Below are positions 1-8,375 of a stretch of 23,053 bases of DNA, piece by piece. The stretch is from Actinomycetota bacterium (GTDB lineage: Bacteria > Actinomycetota > Actinomycetes > S36-B12 > UBA5976). The stretch spans positions 1 to 23,053 of the forward strand of contig VGAH01000005.1 of NCBI GenBank assembly GCA_016870945.1, written 5' to 3'. Within the stretch, counting starts at the first letter, position 1. Every line of letters starts with the position of its first letter. A program made the translations under genes and the position numbers. Below the pieces are notes generated by a model. It saw nothing but the letters and a program-made list of their open reading frames with translations, was not told the origin of the DNA and searched no databases.

Positions 1-1629
1 AATGAAAACTTCGTATCAATCAAGGTAGATCGCGAAGAACGGCCAGACATTGACTCTATATATATGGAGGCAACTACCGCTTTGACTGGGCACGGTGGTT
101 GGCCGATGTCAGTCTTCTTGACACCAGACGGGCGCCCCTTCTATGCGGGCACGTATTTTCCACCAACAGCGCGCGGTGGAATGACATCTTTTAAAGACTT
201 ATTGACCGCGATTACCCAAACCTGGCGAGAGCGGCGCGCAGAAGTTGAACAGGCTGCAGCTCGAATATCTGCGGCGCTTAGTGATTCATCACCTCGAGCA
301 AATTCTGGTGGGGTGGCCACGAGCGCCTTGGTCGAGATCGATCTGTTGGGTAACCCTAATTATGCGAACCTCGCTCGCGGCGCAGTCGAAAAACTTAGCC
401 GTCAGTTCGATGAGAATTCGGCTGGCTTTGGGGGGGCACCGAAGTTTCCCCCGTCCATGGTTCTTGACTTCTTGCTGTTGCATCACAAGAACACTTCGAA
501 TGAGCGTGCGTTAGAGATAGTTCGACAAACGTGCGAGGCGATGGCCAGAGGCGGGATCTACGACCAATTAGGCGGTGGCTTCGCTAGATATTCAGTTGAT
601 GCCAATTGGGTCGTGCCACATTTCGAGAAGATGCTCTACGACAACGCTTTGCTGCTCGGTCTTTATGCGCGGTTGCACGCACAAACTGGTAATCAATTGG
701 CTCTTCGAGTCTGTCAAGAGACGGCGGATTTCTTGCTTCGAGATATGACGACGGCTCAGGGCGGTTTTGTAGCGAGCTTCGATGCGGATTCTGAAGGTGT
801 CGAGGGGCTTTATTACGCATGGAACCTAAAGCAACTAGTCGAGGCACTAGGCCAAGAAGACGGCCAGTGGGCTGCAGAACTGTTATCGGTAACCAAGCAC
901 GGCACATTCGAGCACGGCCTATCTACGTTGCAACTATTGGTCGACCCGGCCGACCAACCGAGATGGCGCGTGATTAAGGACAAACTCAGCGAGGCTAGAG
1001 ATACACGAATAGCCCCTGCCCGAGACGACAAGGTGATCGCCGCCTGGAACGGAATGGCTATCGCGAGTCTGGTTACTGCCTATCAGGTGACTTCAAAAGT
1101 CGAGTATTTAGAGGCCGCGAAGAGATCTGCAACCCTGCTTCGTGATTTGCATTTAAGTGACACAGGCTTACTTAAACGGGTATCTCTTGATGGTGAGGTC
1201 GGCTCACCAGATGGCGTGCTTGAAGATTATGCCCTCGTGGCACTTGCATTTTTCGCCTTGGCCGATGTCGAAGGCGATGACGCGGCCGAAGCATCGAATT
1301 GGCGAAAGCTCGGCAACCAGCTAGTTGCGCATGCACTCAAGCATTTCGTAGCCGAACAAAGTAAAGAAAAGTTGACGTTCTATGACACTTCTGACTATTC
1401 AGAACATTTGTTTAAGAGACCGCAAGATCTAAGCGATAACGCAACACCGTCGGGTAGCGCTGCGATGGCACGAGCACTCTTGTATTCCACCGATAGCCCC
1501 GAGCTAGCTCGCCTGGCTCTGGCTGGTGGCTTCGGCTTGATGGCAACTGCACCGCGCTTTGCAGGCTCTTGGTTGACGGCACTTGAAGATACGAGGGCCA
1601 CAGCGTGTTCGATTACGGGGTGCACGTGA
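1..1629 (+). CDS. yyaL: Thioredoxin-fold / DUF255 protein of the YyaL (spermatogenesis-associated protein 20-like) family, 5' end cut off by window
   Basis: The reading frame is open from base 1, so the N-terminus lies outside the window. The first residues visible (FVSIKVDREERPDIDSIY) are the segment that in this family directly follows the CHWCH-type active site of the thioredoxin-like domain; that site must lie just upstream. Next come the GGWPMSVFLTPDG and FYAGTYFPP motifs, then a long alpha-barrel region with WVVPHFEKMLYDNA and WNGMAIASL, as in six-hairpin glycosidase-like folds. The biochemical role of the family is unsettled; redox or sugar-related activity has been suggested. The C-terminus looks shorter than I expect: the usual final stretch with a C-R-x-x-x-C-like motif is not recognisable, and the gene ends in a poor tail that overlaps the start of uppS. 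The family call is firm and the function uncertain. Confidence 0.9.
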   Translation, partial: NENFVSIKVDREERPDIDSIYMEATTALTGHGGWPMSVFLTPDGRPFYAGTYFPPTARGGMTSFKDLLTAITQTWRERRAEVEQAAARISAALSDSSPRANSGGVATSALVEIDLLGNPNYANLARGAVEKLSRQFDENSAGFGGAPKFPPSMVLDFLLLHHKNTSNERALEIVRQTCEAMARGGIYDQLGGGFARYSVDANWVVPHFEKMLYDNALLLGLYARLHAQTGNQLALRVCQETADFLLRDMTTAQGGFVASFDADSEGVEGLYYAWNLKQLVEALGQEDGQWAAELLSVTKHGTFEHGLSTLQLLVDPADQPRWRVIKDKLSEARDTRIAPARDDKVIAAWNGMAIASLVTAYQVTSKVEYLEAAKRSATLLRDLHLSDTGLLKRVSLDGEVGSPDGVLEDYALVALAFFALADVEGDDAAEASNWRKLGNQLVAHALKHFVAEQSKEKLTFYDTSDYSEHLFKRPQDLSDNATPSGSAAMARALLYSTDSPELARLALAGGFGLMATAPRFAGSWLTALEDTRATACSITGCT

Positions 1630-2381
1630 GAAGCCCCCTATATGCGCTCTATGAGAGAAGACTTCTTTCGAAACTGCCAGCCGATCGCCTGCCAAAACAT
1701 GTCGGAGTCATTTTGGACGGCAATCGTCGTTGGGCACTAGATCAGGGCAGTAGCACTGAAGTCGGCCACCTAGCAGGTGCGCGCCACATCAAAGAGTTCT
1801 TGGAATGGTGTGACGAGGTCGGAATACCACTGGTAACCCTGTGGCTACTAAGCACTGAGAACTTGCATCGACCCGAACGACAGCTTGCAGCTCTAGTCGA
1901 AATCATCAATGAGACCGTGGTCGAGTTGGCGGCAACGGGTAAGTGGCGACTAAAGCTCGTTGGCTCGGTTGAGCTCTTACCTGATTCGATGCGTGAAGTA
2001 GTGAAAAAGGCTGAATTAGATACCGCGAATTGCACGGGCATGGTGGTAAACATCGCAGTCGGTTATGGCGGCAGACAAGAGGTCGTTGACGCAGTCAAGT
2101 CGCTACTTGTTGAGAGAAACAACAAAGGCGAGACGCTTAGTTCAGTGGCCGCCACCCTAGATGCAGATGAAATAGGCCGCCACCTCTACACCGGTGGTCA
2201 GCCTGACCCAGATCTCGTCATCAGGACTTCAGGTGAGCAGCGCCTCTCGGGTTTCTTGATGTGGCAGAGCGCCTACTCGGAATTCTGGTTTTGTGAGGCC
2301 TATTGGCCGGACTTTCGCCGTGTCGATTTCTTAAGAGCGTTGCGTGACTATGCGCAGCGCCAAAGGCGATTCGGGGTTTAG
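1605..2381 (+). CDS. uppS: Isoprenyl transferase (cis-prenyltransferase, UppS family, Rv1086-like)
   Basis: Cytosolic or membrane-associated enzyme that condenses isopentenyl diphosphate units onto an allylic primer in cis. The products feed the undecaprenyl/decaprenyl phosphate carrier used in cell-wall synthesis. The catalytic motif ILDGNRRWA is at residues 36-44 (Asp38), LWLLSTENL follows, and the C-terminal signature RTSGEQRLSG...WQSAYSEFWF is complete. The N-terminal SPLYALYERRL stretch resembles mycobacterial short-chain Z-isoprenyl diphosphate synthases, so a short-chain (farnesyl-type) product is possible. The chosen GTG start at 1605 has GAGGG at 1593-1597, 7 bases upstream, and overlaps the preceding gene by 25 bases. 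A second GTG at 1626, overlapping the previous stop as GTGA, is an alternative. Product length cannot be read from the sequence. Confidence 0.93.
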   Translation: MFDYGVHVRSPLYALYERRLLSKLPADRLPKHVGVILDGNRRWALDQGSSTEVGHLAGARHIKEFLEWCDEVGIPLVTLWLLSTENLHRPERQLAALVEIINETVVELAATGKWRLKLVGSVELLPDSMREVVKKAELDTANCTGMVVNIAVGYGGRQEVVDAVKSLLVERNNKGETLSSVAATLDADEIGRHLYTGGQPDPDLVIRTSGEQRLSGFLMWQSAYSEFWFCEAYWPDFRRVDFLRALRDYAQRQRRFGV

Positions 2382-2483
2382 TTCGGCGCGTCGTGCTGCG
2401 GTAGTAACCAAGACGCTTTACCGTGATGACTTCCAGATGACCGATTCCCCAAGACAGACGAATCGCTAAATAGCGACTAGCAA

Positions 2484-3785
2484 GTGACGGACTCTTTGCA
2501 GCGAACTGTCGTGCTAGACACCAGCGTCTTACTTTCTGACCCACACGCCCTGCTTCGCTTCAACGGCCACGACGTCGTCATACCGCTAACGGTGGTCGAC
2601 GAGCTTGAAGGCAAGCGCACTCACCCAGAGCTTGGGTTTTTCGCTCGCGAAGCATTGCGTCAACTAGATGACTTACGAACTAAGTACGGAAACTTAGACG
2701 AACCTGTGCCAATAGGCGACGAGGGCGCTCACCTCTGGGTCGAGCTTTCACATTCTGACCCGAGCTTGCTACCGAAGTCATTTGCACCAATAGACAACGA
2801 CGCGCGCATATTGGCAACGGCCTTTTCGTTGGCGCAATCAAAGAAGAACGTCGTCTTGGTCAGCAAAGACGTGCCAATGCGAGTCAAAGCCTCTGCCATT
2901 GGGTTGCCGACTGAGGAATATCGAGCAGACGACGTACCACTCTCAGGTTGGACTGGTATGGCCGACTTGGCAGTAAGTCAAGACCAGCTCGACACATTGT
3001 TCTCGACAGGTTGGCTAGAGCATGACGAAGCAAGGCAGTTGATTTGTCATACGGGTCTAGTTCTTTCTGCACCCACCTCGAGCGCGCTTGGACGAGTAAT
3101 GCCAGATAAGCGCGTGAAGCTTGTTCGGGGCGAGACAGAAGTTTTTGGGCTACGCGGGCGAAGCGCTGAACAAAGACTGGCACTCGATCTCTTACTCGAT
3201 GAAACAATCGGAATCGTTTCGCTAGGCGGGCGCGCCGGTACGGGTAAGTCGGCGTTGGCCATGTGCGCCGGGCTAGAGGCCGTGATTGAAAAGCGCAGTC
3301 ACCGAAAACTCATGGTGTTTCGTCCGCTCTACGCCGTAGGCGGCCAAGATCTTGGTTATTTGCCCGGGTCAGAAAGCGAAAAGATGTCACCTTGGGCTCA
3401 GGCCGTTCACGACACACTCGATGCCGTAACCACGCCAGACGTGGTACAAGAAATCATGGCGCGCGACATGTTCGAAGTCTTGCCGCTTACTCATATTCGT
3501 GGGCGTTCGTTGCACGACTCATTCGTGATAGTGGACGAGGCCCAAAGCCTCGAGCGAAACGTTCTACTCACGGTTTTGTCGCGAATTGGCGAGGGGTCGC
3601 GAGTGATCTTGACTCACGACGTTGGTCAACGAGACAACTTGCGCGTTGGGCGCCATGACGGGGTAGCTGCAGTCGTCGAACGATTAAAGGGCCATCCACT
3701 TTTTGCTCACATGACCCTCAATAGATCAGAGCGCTCACCAGTCGCAGCACTTGTTACCGAAATGCTCGAGGAATCACGCCCTTAA
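2484..3785 (+). CDS. phoH: PIN domain-PhoH family ATPase (YlaK/PhoH2 type)
   Basis: Two-domain protein of 433 residues. The N-terminal PIN nuclease domain covers about residues 8-145, with candidate metal ligands Asp12 (VLDTSVLL), Glu40 (VVDELEG), Asp104/Asp106 (DNDARILA) and Asp129. The PhoH P-loop ATPase domain starts near residue 215, with Walker A GGRAGTGKS at 248-256 and Walker B VIVDEAQ at 348-354. Proteins of this build (mycobacterial PhoH2) have been described as sequence-specific RNA helicase/RNase enzymes; I infer a similar RNA-processing role. An in-frame TAG at 2478 excludes an earlier start, so the GTG at 2484 is the first possible one. It has no Shine-Dalgarno sequence. TAAATA at 2467-2472 would fit a -10 box giving a leader of only a few bases. 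The 3' end overlaps the fumarase stop codon. Confidence 0.93.
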   Translation: MTDSLQRTVVLDTSVLLSDPHALLRFNGHDVVIPLTVVDELEGKRTHPELGFFAREALRQLDDLRTKYGNLDEPVPIGDEGAHLWVELSHSDPSLLPKSFAPIDNDARILATAFSLAQSKKNVVLVSKDVPMRVKASAIGLPTEEYRADDVPLSGWTGMADLAVSQDQLDTLFSTGWLEHDEARQLICHTGLVLSAPTSSALGRVMPDKRVKLVRGETEVFGLRGRSAEQRLALDLLLDETIGIVSLGGRAGTGKSALAMCAGLEAVIEKRSHRKLMVFRPLYAVGGQDLGYLPGSESEKMSPWAQAVHDTLDAVTTPDVVQEIMARDMFEVLPLTHIRGRSLHDSFVIVDEAQSLERNVLLTVLSRIGEGSRVILTHDVGQRDNLRVGRHDGVAAVVERLKGHPLFAHMTLNRSERSPVAALVTEMLEESRP

Positions 3786-5449
3786 GCGGGCACACCTACT
3801 GAAATATTCGTAGCAATAGGCCTTAGTCGGTCTTCAAAGAAGTCGTTGCCTTTGTCGTCGACCACGATAAAGGCCGGGAAGTCTTCTACTTCGATCTTCC
3901 AGACAGCCTCCATCCCGAGATCGGGAAAGGCGATAACTTCGATGTGTTTTATGCAGTCGTGAGCTATGCGCGCCCCCGGGCCACCGACTGTGCCCAGGTA
4001 AAAGCCACCGAATTTTTCACAAGCTTTTGTGACCTCTGCACTTCTGTTGCCCTTAGCTAACGTGATGAGCGAGCCACCTTTGGCTTGAAAAGGTGCCACG
4101 TAACTGTCCATTCGGCCGGCGGTTGTCGGGCCAAACGAACCCGAGGGCAAACCGGTTGGGGTTTTTGCCGGGCCCGCGTAATAGATCGGGTGGTTCTTGA
4201 AGAAATCTGGCATCGGTTCGCCGCGATCAAGCATCTCTTGCACGCGGGCGTGAGCCATGTCTCTAGCAACGATCAAAGTGCCGGTTAGGTGTACACGCGT
4301 CTTGACTGGGTGTTTAGACAGCTCAGCCAATATCTCTGGCATCGGCCGGTTTAGATCAAGTGAAACGTAAAAGTCTTCTAGGTCATCTGGCTTAGTTTCG
4401 GGCAAGAACTTTGCTGGGTCTGTTTCTAGTTCTTCTAGAAATACCCCGTCAGCTGTGATTTTTGCCAGGGCCTGGCGGTCGGCGGCACAAGAGACGGCGA
4501 TGGCAATCGGCAAAGAAGCATTGTGACGTGGGAGTCGAATCACGCGCACGTCATGGCAGAAGTATTTGCCGCCGAATTGCGCACCGATACCGAACTCTCG
4601 AGTTTGTGCCAAGACTTGAGATTCCATCTCTTCGTCGCGAAAAGCTTGCCCGAGTTCGTTGCCGTGGGTGGGCAGTGTGTCTAGGTATTTGGTAGATGCA
4701 AGCTTTGCGACTTTTAAGGCGAATTCAGCCGTCGTGCCACCAATGACGATTGCTAAGTGATAAGGCGGGCAAGCCGATGTGCCGATCAGCCGCAGTTTTT
4801 CGTCCAAGAAGGCCTTCATCTTTTCGGGGTTTAGCACGGCCTTGGTTTGCTGGTAGAGCAAAGATTTGTTTGCGCTGCCGCCCCCTTTGGCGATTATCAA
4901 GAACGAGTACTCATTTGCCTTCTCTGGTGAGGTCTCAGCCGTGATTTCGATTTGTGCCGGCAAATTGGTGCCAGTGTTCTTCTCGTTCCACATCGTTAGT
5001 GGCGCAAGCTGGGAATACCGCAAGTTCAAGTCGTGATACGCCTGATAGATGCCCTCTGTTATGGGTTCTTCATCGGGGCCGTCAGTAATGACGTTCGCAC
5101 CACGCTTGGCAAGAACCAGCGCGGTGCCGGTGTCTTGGCACATAGGCAGCACCCCACCTGCTGAGATGTTGACGTTCTTTAGTAGGTCAAGAGCCACGAA
5201 CCTGTCGTTAGGGCTTGCCTCGGGGTCGTCAATGATGCTGCGTAGTTGCCGCAGGTGTTCGGTTCGCAAATAGAAGCTGATGTCTTTGATGGCTTCTTTC
5301 ATGAGCTGAGTCAGAGCTTGTGGCTCGACGGTTAGAAAGGTGCGATCGCCAAGCGTTTTCGTTGCGACCCCGCTCTTAGTGATTAAGCGATAGGGGATGT
5401 CTTTTGGGTCGATAGGTAGCGGGTTGTGCCAGCGTGATTCAGTGTTCAT
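3782..5449 (-). CDS. fumA: Fumarate hydratase class I, single-chain [4Fe-4S] type
   Basis: Converts fumarate to L-malate in the TCA cycle, in the cytosol. At 555 residues it is the fused alpha+beta form, close in length to E. coli FumA. The three expected cluster cysteines are visible: Cys104 in MCQDTGTA, Cys227 in GTSACPPYH and Cys321 in AVSCAADRQ. The C-terminal beta domain carries GPTTAGRMD near residues 440-448 and GGPGARIAHDC near 489-499. The start ATG (5447-5449) overlaps the xseB stop as ATGA, so translation is probably coupled to xseB. It is the last gene of xseA-xseB-fum. Its TAA stop (3782-3784) overlaps the convergent phoH TAA (3783-3785), leaving no room for an intergenic terminator. 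The cluster should make the enzyme oxygen- and iron-sensitive, as known for this class. Confidence 0.95.
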   Translation of the reverse strand: MNTESRWHNPLPIDPKDIPYRLITKSGVATKTLGDRTFLTVEPQALTQLMKEAIKDISFYLRTEHLRQLRSIIDDPEASPNDRFVALDLLKNVNISAGGVLPMCQDTGTALVLAKRGANVITDGPDEEPITEGIYQAYHDLNLRYSQLAPLTMWNEKNTGTNLPAQIEITAETSPEKANEYSFLIIAKGGGSANKSLLYQQTKAVLNPEKMKAFLDEKLRLIGTSACPPYHLAIVIGGTTAEFALKVAKLASTKYLDTLPTHGNELGQAFRDEEMESQVLAQTREFGIGAQFGGKYFCHDVRVIRLPRHNASLPIAIAVSCAADRQALAKITADGVFLEELETDPAKFLPETKPDDLEDFYVSLDLNRPMPEILAELSKHPVKTRVHLTGTLIVARDMAHARVQEMLDRGEPMPDFFKNHPIYYAGPAKTPTGLPSGSFGPTTAGRMDSYVAPFQAKGGSLITLAKGNRSAEVTKACEKFGGFYLGTVGGPGARIAHDCIKHIEVIAFPDLGMEAVWKIEVEDFPAFIVVDDKGNDFFEDRLRPIATNISVGVPA

Positions 5450-5670
5450 TCGTCGTCAGATTCGATCTTGTCGGCGACTGCGTCAAGAATCTCTTCACAC
5501 CTGTCGGCGAGTTTTTCACTAAGTTCGAACAAAGCGAGCGATTCTTGAAGGGCGGCGCCACCGGTTTCAAGCAGGCCAACGATTTCTTGCAGGCTTTCGC
5601 GTGCTTCTTCGTAAGACATTTTCGCGATCTGGGCATCAGAAAACTCGACGCTAGCTCGAGTTTTAGCCAT
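5446..5670 (-). CDS. xseB: Exodeoxyribonuclease VII small subunit
   Basis: A 74-residue acidic, helical protein with the family pattern MSYEEARESLQEIVGLLETG followed by SLALFELSEKLADRCEEILD. XseB wraps the C-terminal helices of several copies around XseA to form exonuclease VII, which degrades single-stranded DNA from both ends. Length is normal. The ATG lies 12 bases after the xseA stop, with GAGAG about 9 bases upstream as a weak ribosome site. The stop overlaps the fumarase start by four bases. Position directly behind xseA confirms the call. Confidence 0.95.
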   Translation of the reverse strand: MAKTRASVEFSDAQIAKMSYEEARESLQEIVGLLETGGAALQESLALFELSEKLADRCEEILDAVADKIESDDE

Positions 5671-5682
5671 GACTTGATTCTC

Positions 5683-6819
5683 TCATTGAGTCACCACGTC
5701 GAGTTCACCATCGGTAAGGGTCGCTGTCATCGCTTGACCTGAAGCGATGCCGACACGCGAGGTAACTACGTGTCCGTCAGGGGTTCGCAAGATTGCATAA
5801 CCCCGCGCCAAGGTCGCTAGAGGCGAGAGCGCTCGTAACTGACCTCTAGCCCCTGCCAACCACTCAGCTTCTCTGCTAACCAAAGAAGTGACGGCCCTTC
5901 TCGCTTGTTCGCGGGTGCGATCTATCTCATCGAAAGCCCGGTCGATCACCTCGCCGATTACTCGGCCAGCGCGCGCACGAAGTGAGTCAAGGTTGTCTAA
6001 CTCGATGTCTACATCGGGAACGATCAAGCGAGCCGCGTCAGTTGGGGTCGAAGCGCGCAAGTCAGCCACCAAGTCGAGCAGGGGTGAGTCTTCTTCGTGC
6101 CCTATCGCTGAAACCACGGGTGTTTGACATTCCGCTACTACCCGCAACATTGACTCATCTGAAAAGACCATTAGGTCTTCGAAGGCCCCACCGCCACGAG
6201 CGATAACTATGACTTCGACTTCTGGGTAGTCGTCAAGCTCTAGTAGTGCGTCGCTTACTTCTCTAACCGCACTAACCCCTTGGACGGCCACCTCACGAAC
6301 CTCGAATTGCACGCTTGGCCACCGTCTTCTTGAGTTGTTAATCACATCGTGCATGGCGTCACTTGCCCGCCCGCAGATCAGCCCAACTTTCTTTGGCACC
6401 AGCGGTGGGCTCTTTTTACGCGCAATGTCAAATAGACCTTCTTTGCGAAGACGTTCTTGCAACTCGGCCAGGCGAGCCAAATAATCACCGACGCCGAAGC
6501 TTTCTATTGCAGATGCCCGCATCATCAGCGAACCCCGTTTAGTCCAGAACTCGGTTTTGGCCCTTATGACTACTCGCTGGCCCTCAGATGTGTCGTTGCC
6601 TAAGCCCTTTAAGACCGAAGGCAAACAGGCGATCTGCAGCGACATCTCGGAATCTAAATCGCGTAATGAAAGAAATGCGAGGTTTGACCCTGGGCGAATC
6701 TTTACTTCCGTCAACTGACCCTCGACCCAAATCTCAGGTAGTGATCGCATCAATTCGGCAAGATCGGTCGAGATTTCTTGAACTGATACCGGGTTCGTCT
6801 TGTCTGTACCTCTGACCAC
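5683..6819 (-). CDS. xseA: Exodeoxyribonuclease VII large subunit
   Basis: Catalytic subunit of exonuclease VII, a cytosolic nuclease that trims single-stranded DNA during repair. The N-terminal OB fold runs over about residues 10-105 (VSVQEISTDLAELM, IWVEGQLTEVK). The catalytic core follows, with GLICGRASDAMHDVINNSRRR, VIVIARGGGAFEDLM and the PVVSAIGHEEDSPLLDLVAD signature. The C-terminal coiled region is rather short: 378 residues against about 400-460 in most relatives. The GTG at 6817-6819 has no ribosome site but lies exactly 6 bases behind a TAACGT box on the same strand, suggesting a leaderless mRNA. An ATG at 6824 is out of frame. First gene of xseA-xseB-fum, divergent from ispH. Confidence 0.94.
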   Translation of the reverse strand: MVRGTDKTNPVSVQEISTDLAELMRSLPEIWVEGQLTEVKIRPGSNLAFLSLRDLDSEMSLQIACLPSVLKGLGNDTSEGQRVVIRAKTEFWTKRGSLMMRASAIESFGVGDYLARLAELQERLRKEGLFDIARKKSPPLVPKKVGLICGRASDAMHDVINNSRRRWPSVQFEVREVAVQGVSAVREVSDALLELDDYPEVEVIVIARGGGAFEDLMVFSDESMLRVVAECQTPVVSAIGHEEDSPLLDLVADLRASTPTDAARLIVPDVDIELDNLDSLRARAGRVIGEVIDRAFDEIDRTREQARRAVTSLVSREAEWLAGARGQLRALSPLATLARGYAILRTPDGHVVTSRVGIASGQAMTATLTDGELDVVTQ

Positions 6820-6825
6820 GCCATG

Positions 6826-6831
6826 ACGTTA
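6826..6831 (-). promoter_or_regulatory. Putative -10 box of xseA, leaderless promoter
   Basis: On the minus strand TAACGT (TAnnnT pattern) is followed by six bases and then the xseA GTG, the spacing expected when transcription starts at the start codon itself. No Shine-Dalgarno sequence lies before the GTG. I see no convincing -35. It shares the central TA (6830-6831) with the ispH box on the other strand. Confidence 0.5.
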
Positions 6832-6835
6832 GACT
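6830..6835 (+). promoter_or_regulatory. Putative -10 box of ispH, leaderless promoter
   Basis: TAGACT (TAnnnT) is followed by six bases (GCATCG) and the ispH GTG at 6842. As for xseA, the spacing places the transcript start on the start codon, and no ribosome-binding sequence is present. The box overlaps the xseA -10 by two bases, so the two genes should compete for RNA polymerase. No good -35 is visible. Confidence 0.5.
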
Positions 6836-6841
6836 GCATCG

Positions 6842-7813
6842 GTGACAAGCGCACAAAAACGAGTGTTATTGGCCGCCCCGCGCGGTTATTGCGCGGGTGT
6901 TGATCGAGCAGTGATTACCGTCGAAAAGACTCTTGCCCTACACGGTGCGCCCGTCTACGTCCGAAAGCAAATCGTGCATAACAAGCATGTGGTCGAGACC
7001 CTTGAGGCAAAGGGTGTGGTTTTTGTCGAAGAACTAAGTGAGGTGCCAGACGGGGCGATAGTCGTGTTTTCTGCGCACGGCGTCTCGCCTGCCGTACATG
7101 CCGAAGCCAAAGAGCGAAACTTAAAGACGGTTGATGCAACTTGCCCGTTGGTCACCAAGGTGCATCAAGAGGCAAAGCGCTTCGCGGCCGACGGCTACCA
7201 GATTCTGCTGATAGGTCACGCTGGTCACGAAGAGGTCGAGGGCACCATGGGTGAAGCGCCAGAGAACATGACGTTGGTGCAGAGCCCTGATGAGGTCGAT
7301 TCCGTTTCGATAGACCCGAATCGCCCCGTTGCTTGGCTTTCGCAAACCACCCTTTCGGTTGACGAAACCCTGGCAACCGTGGACAAGTTGCGAGAACGCC
7401 AACCTGACTTGATCGATCCGCCCAGTGATGACATTTGTTACGCAACTCAAAACAGGCAAGTGGCCGTGAAGAAGATTGCCCCTGAATGTGACGTGTTGAT
7501 CGTGGTTGGCTCAGGCAATTCCTCGAACTCGGTTCGATTAGTCGAGGTGGGTCTCGAAGCTGGTGCTAAGAGTTCTTATCGAGTTGACGGTGCACATGAG
7601 CTCAAAGATGAATGGTTCGAGGGTGCTACCACTGTTGGCTTGACCAGCGGTGCATCGGTGCCTGAGAACTTGGTGCAAGACACGTTGGCTTGGCTTGCCG
7701 AGCGCGGTTACGCTGATGTGACAGAGGTGACGACGGCAGAAGAACGACTTACCTTTGCATTACCGCCCGAATTGCGGCGCGAACTTAAGGCTGCTGCTCA
7801 GCCCGTCGGGTAA
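6842..7813 (+). CDS. ispH: 4-hydroxy-3-methylbut-2-enyl diphosphate reductase (IspH/LytB)
   Basis: Last enzyme of the non-mevalonate (MEP) isoprenoid pathway. It reduces HMBPP to IPP and DMAPP with an Fe-S cluster, in the cytosol. Cluster cysteines are Cys17 (APRGYCAGV), Cys101 (DATCPLV) and Cys199 (DDICYATQNRQ). Substrate-binding residues are visible as His46 (IVHNKHVVE), His79 (SAHG), the GHAGHEEVEGTMG stretch and SGNSSNS at 224-230. Length of 323 is normal for actinobacteria. Its product IPP is the substrate of the nearby uppS, but the two genes are not co-transcribed. The GTG start fits a leaderless transcript. The 3' end overlaps the convergent DUF6542-like gene by 29 bases. Confidence 0.96.
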   Translation: MTSAQKRVLLAAPRGYCAGVDRAVITVEKTLALHGAPVYVRKQIVHNKHVVETLEAKGVVFVEELSEVPDGAIVVFSAHGVSPAVHAEAKERNLKTVDATCPLVTKVHQEAKRFAADGYQILLIGHAGHEEVEGTMGEAPENMTLVQSPDEVDSVSIDPNRPVAWLSQTTLSVDETLATVDKLRERQPDLIDPPSDDICYATQNRQVAVKKIAPECDVLIVVGSGNSSNSVRLVEVGLEAGAKSSYRVDGAHELKDEWFEGATTVGLTSGASVPENLVQDTLAWLAERGYADVTEVTTAEERLTFALPPELRRELKAAAQPVG

Positions 7814-8375
7814 GTACTGCTCTAAGCACCCCTAGCCCAGCGGCAGCTGCGGTTGGCAGCAACAGCCACAGCGCGTTAGTGCCTAACTCGAGAACGACCC
7901 ATGCTGCCACCCGTGGGATCAGGTTTGTTCCTGAGACTTCTAGAAAGCTAACTGCGACCAGCATCAAGAAATAGCCGATGGGGGCAGCCACGGCCGGGGC
8001 GAACAAACCGTCTTTAGCGACGAAGACGGCAGAAAGAACTACCAATGCAGCGAAAGTTATGTTGGCCACCAACCCAATTTGACCGGTAACCAAAGTCTCG
8101 ACGAATGCGACCGCGATGGGAATCAAGACCACGGCAAACACCACCGATAAGAGGCTTAATCGATTGCCAGCACTTTTGGTCTTCGTCGTCTTCTTGGACT
8201 TCTTCTTATCTTTTGGCTTTCGTCTTGATTTGACCAAGTCGTCTACCGCCACCCCGTCTGCTAAGTCACCGCGTTTGGCGACTGCTTGCCTTGCCTGATC
8301 TGCCTGCGCCCCTGATGCACCAATCGAGCGATACAACCGGCCCTTATTTGCTTTGGTAGCAACTGGTTTATTCAT
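7785..8375 (-). CDS. DUF6542-like membrane protein of unknown function
   Basis: A 196-residue protein. Residues 1-70 are hydrophilic and strongly basic, with a lysine-rich patch at about 50-68 (RRKPKDKKKSKKTTKTK). Four hydrophobic segments follow, at roughly 72-92, 99-118, 123-145 and 155-180, then a short basic tail. This layout and the position next to ispH, rmuC and ychF match the actinobacterial DUF6542 proteins, recognised from context and topology, not from a firm motif. The basic N-terminus is probably cytoplasmic and could contact nucleic acid or phospholipid heads; that is conjecture. The start ATG lies inside the end of rmuC (8-base overlap), so the two are probably translated together. 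The 3' end runs 29 bases into ispH. Confidence 0.75.
   Translation of the reverse strand: MNKPVATKANKGRLYRSIGASGAQADQARQAVAKRGDLADGVAVDDLVKSRRKPKDKKKSKKTTKTKSAGNRLSLLSVVFAVVLIPIAVAFVETLVTGQIGLVANITFAALVVLSAVFVAKDGLFAPAVAAPIGYFLMLVAVSFLEVSGTNLIPRVAAWVVLELGTNALWLLLPTAAAAGLGVLRAVLTRRAEQQP

Noticed and set aside
2464..2475. Small inverted repeat CGCTA-AA-TAGCG before phoH as an operator or terminator
   Set aside because: Five-base arms with a two-base centre are too short for a hairpin and likely by chance; no T run follows.
3777..3793. GCCC/GGGC pairing around the shared phoH/fumarase stop codons as a bidirectional terminator
   Set aside because: Only four base pairs and no T-rich flanks on either strand.
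5434..5742. Plus-strand open frame across xseB (102 codons)
   Set aside because: xseB on the minus strand is a clear family match in an operon with xseA; the plus-strand frame shows no conserved features.
7121..7459. Open frames on the minus strand inside ispH (up to 112 codons)
   Set aside because: Composition-driven shadows opposite a fully conserved ispH; arginine/histidine/cysteine-rich random-looking translation.
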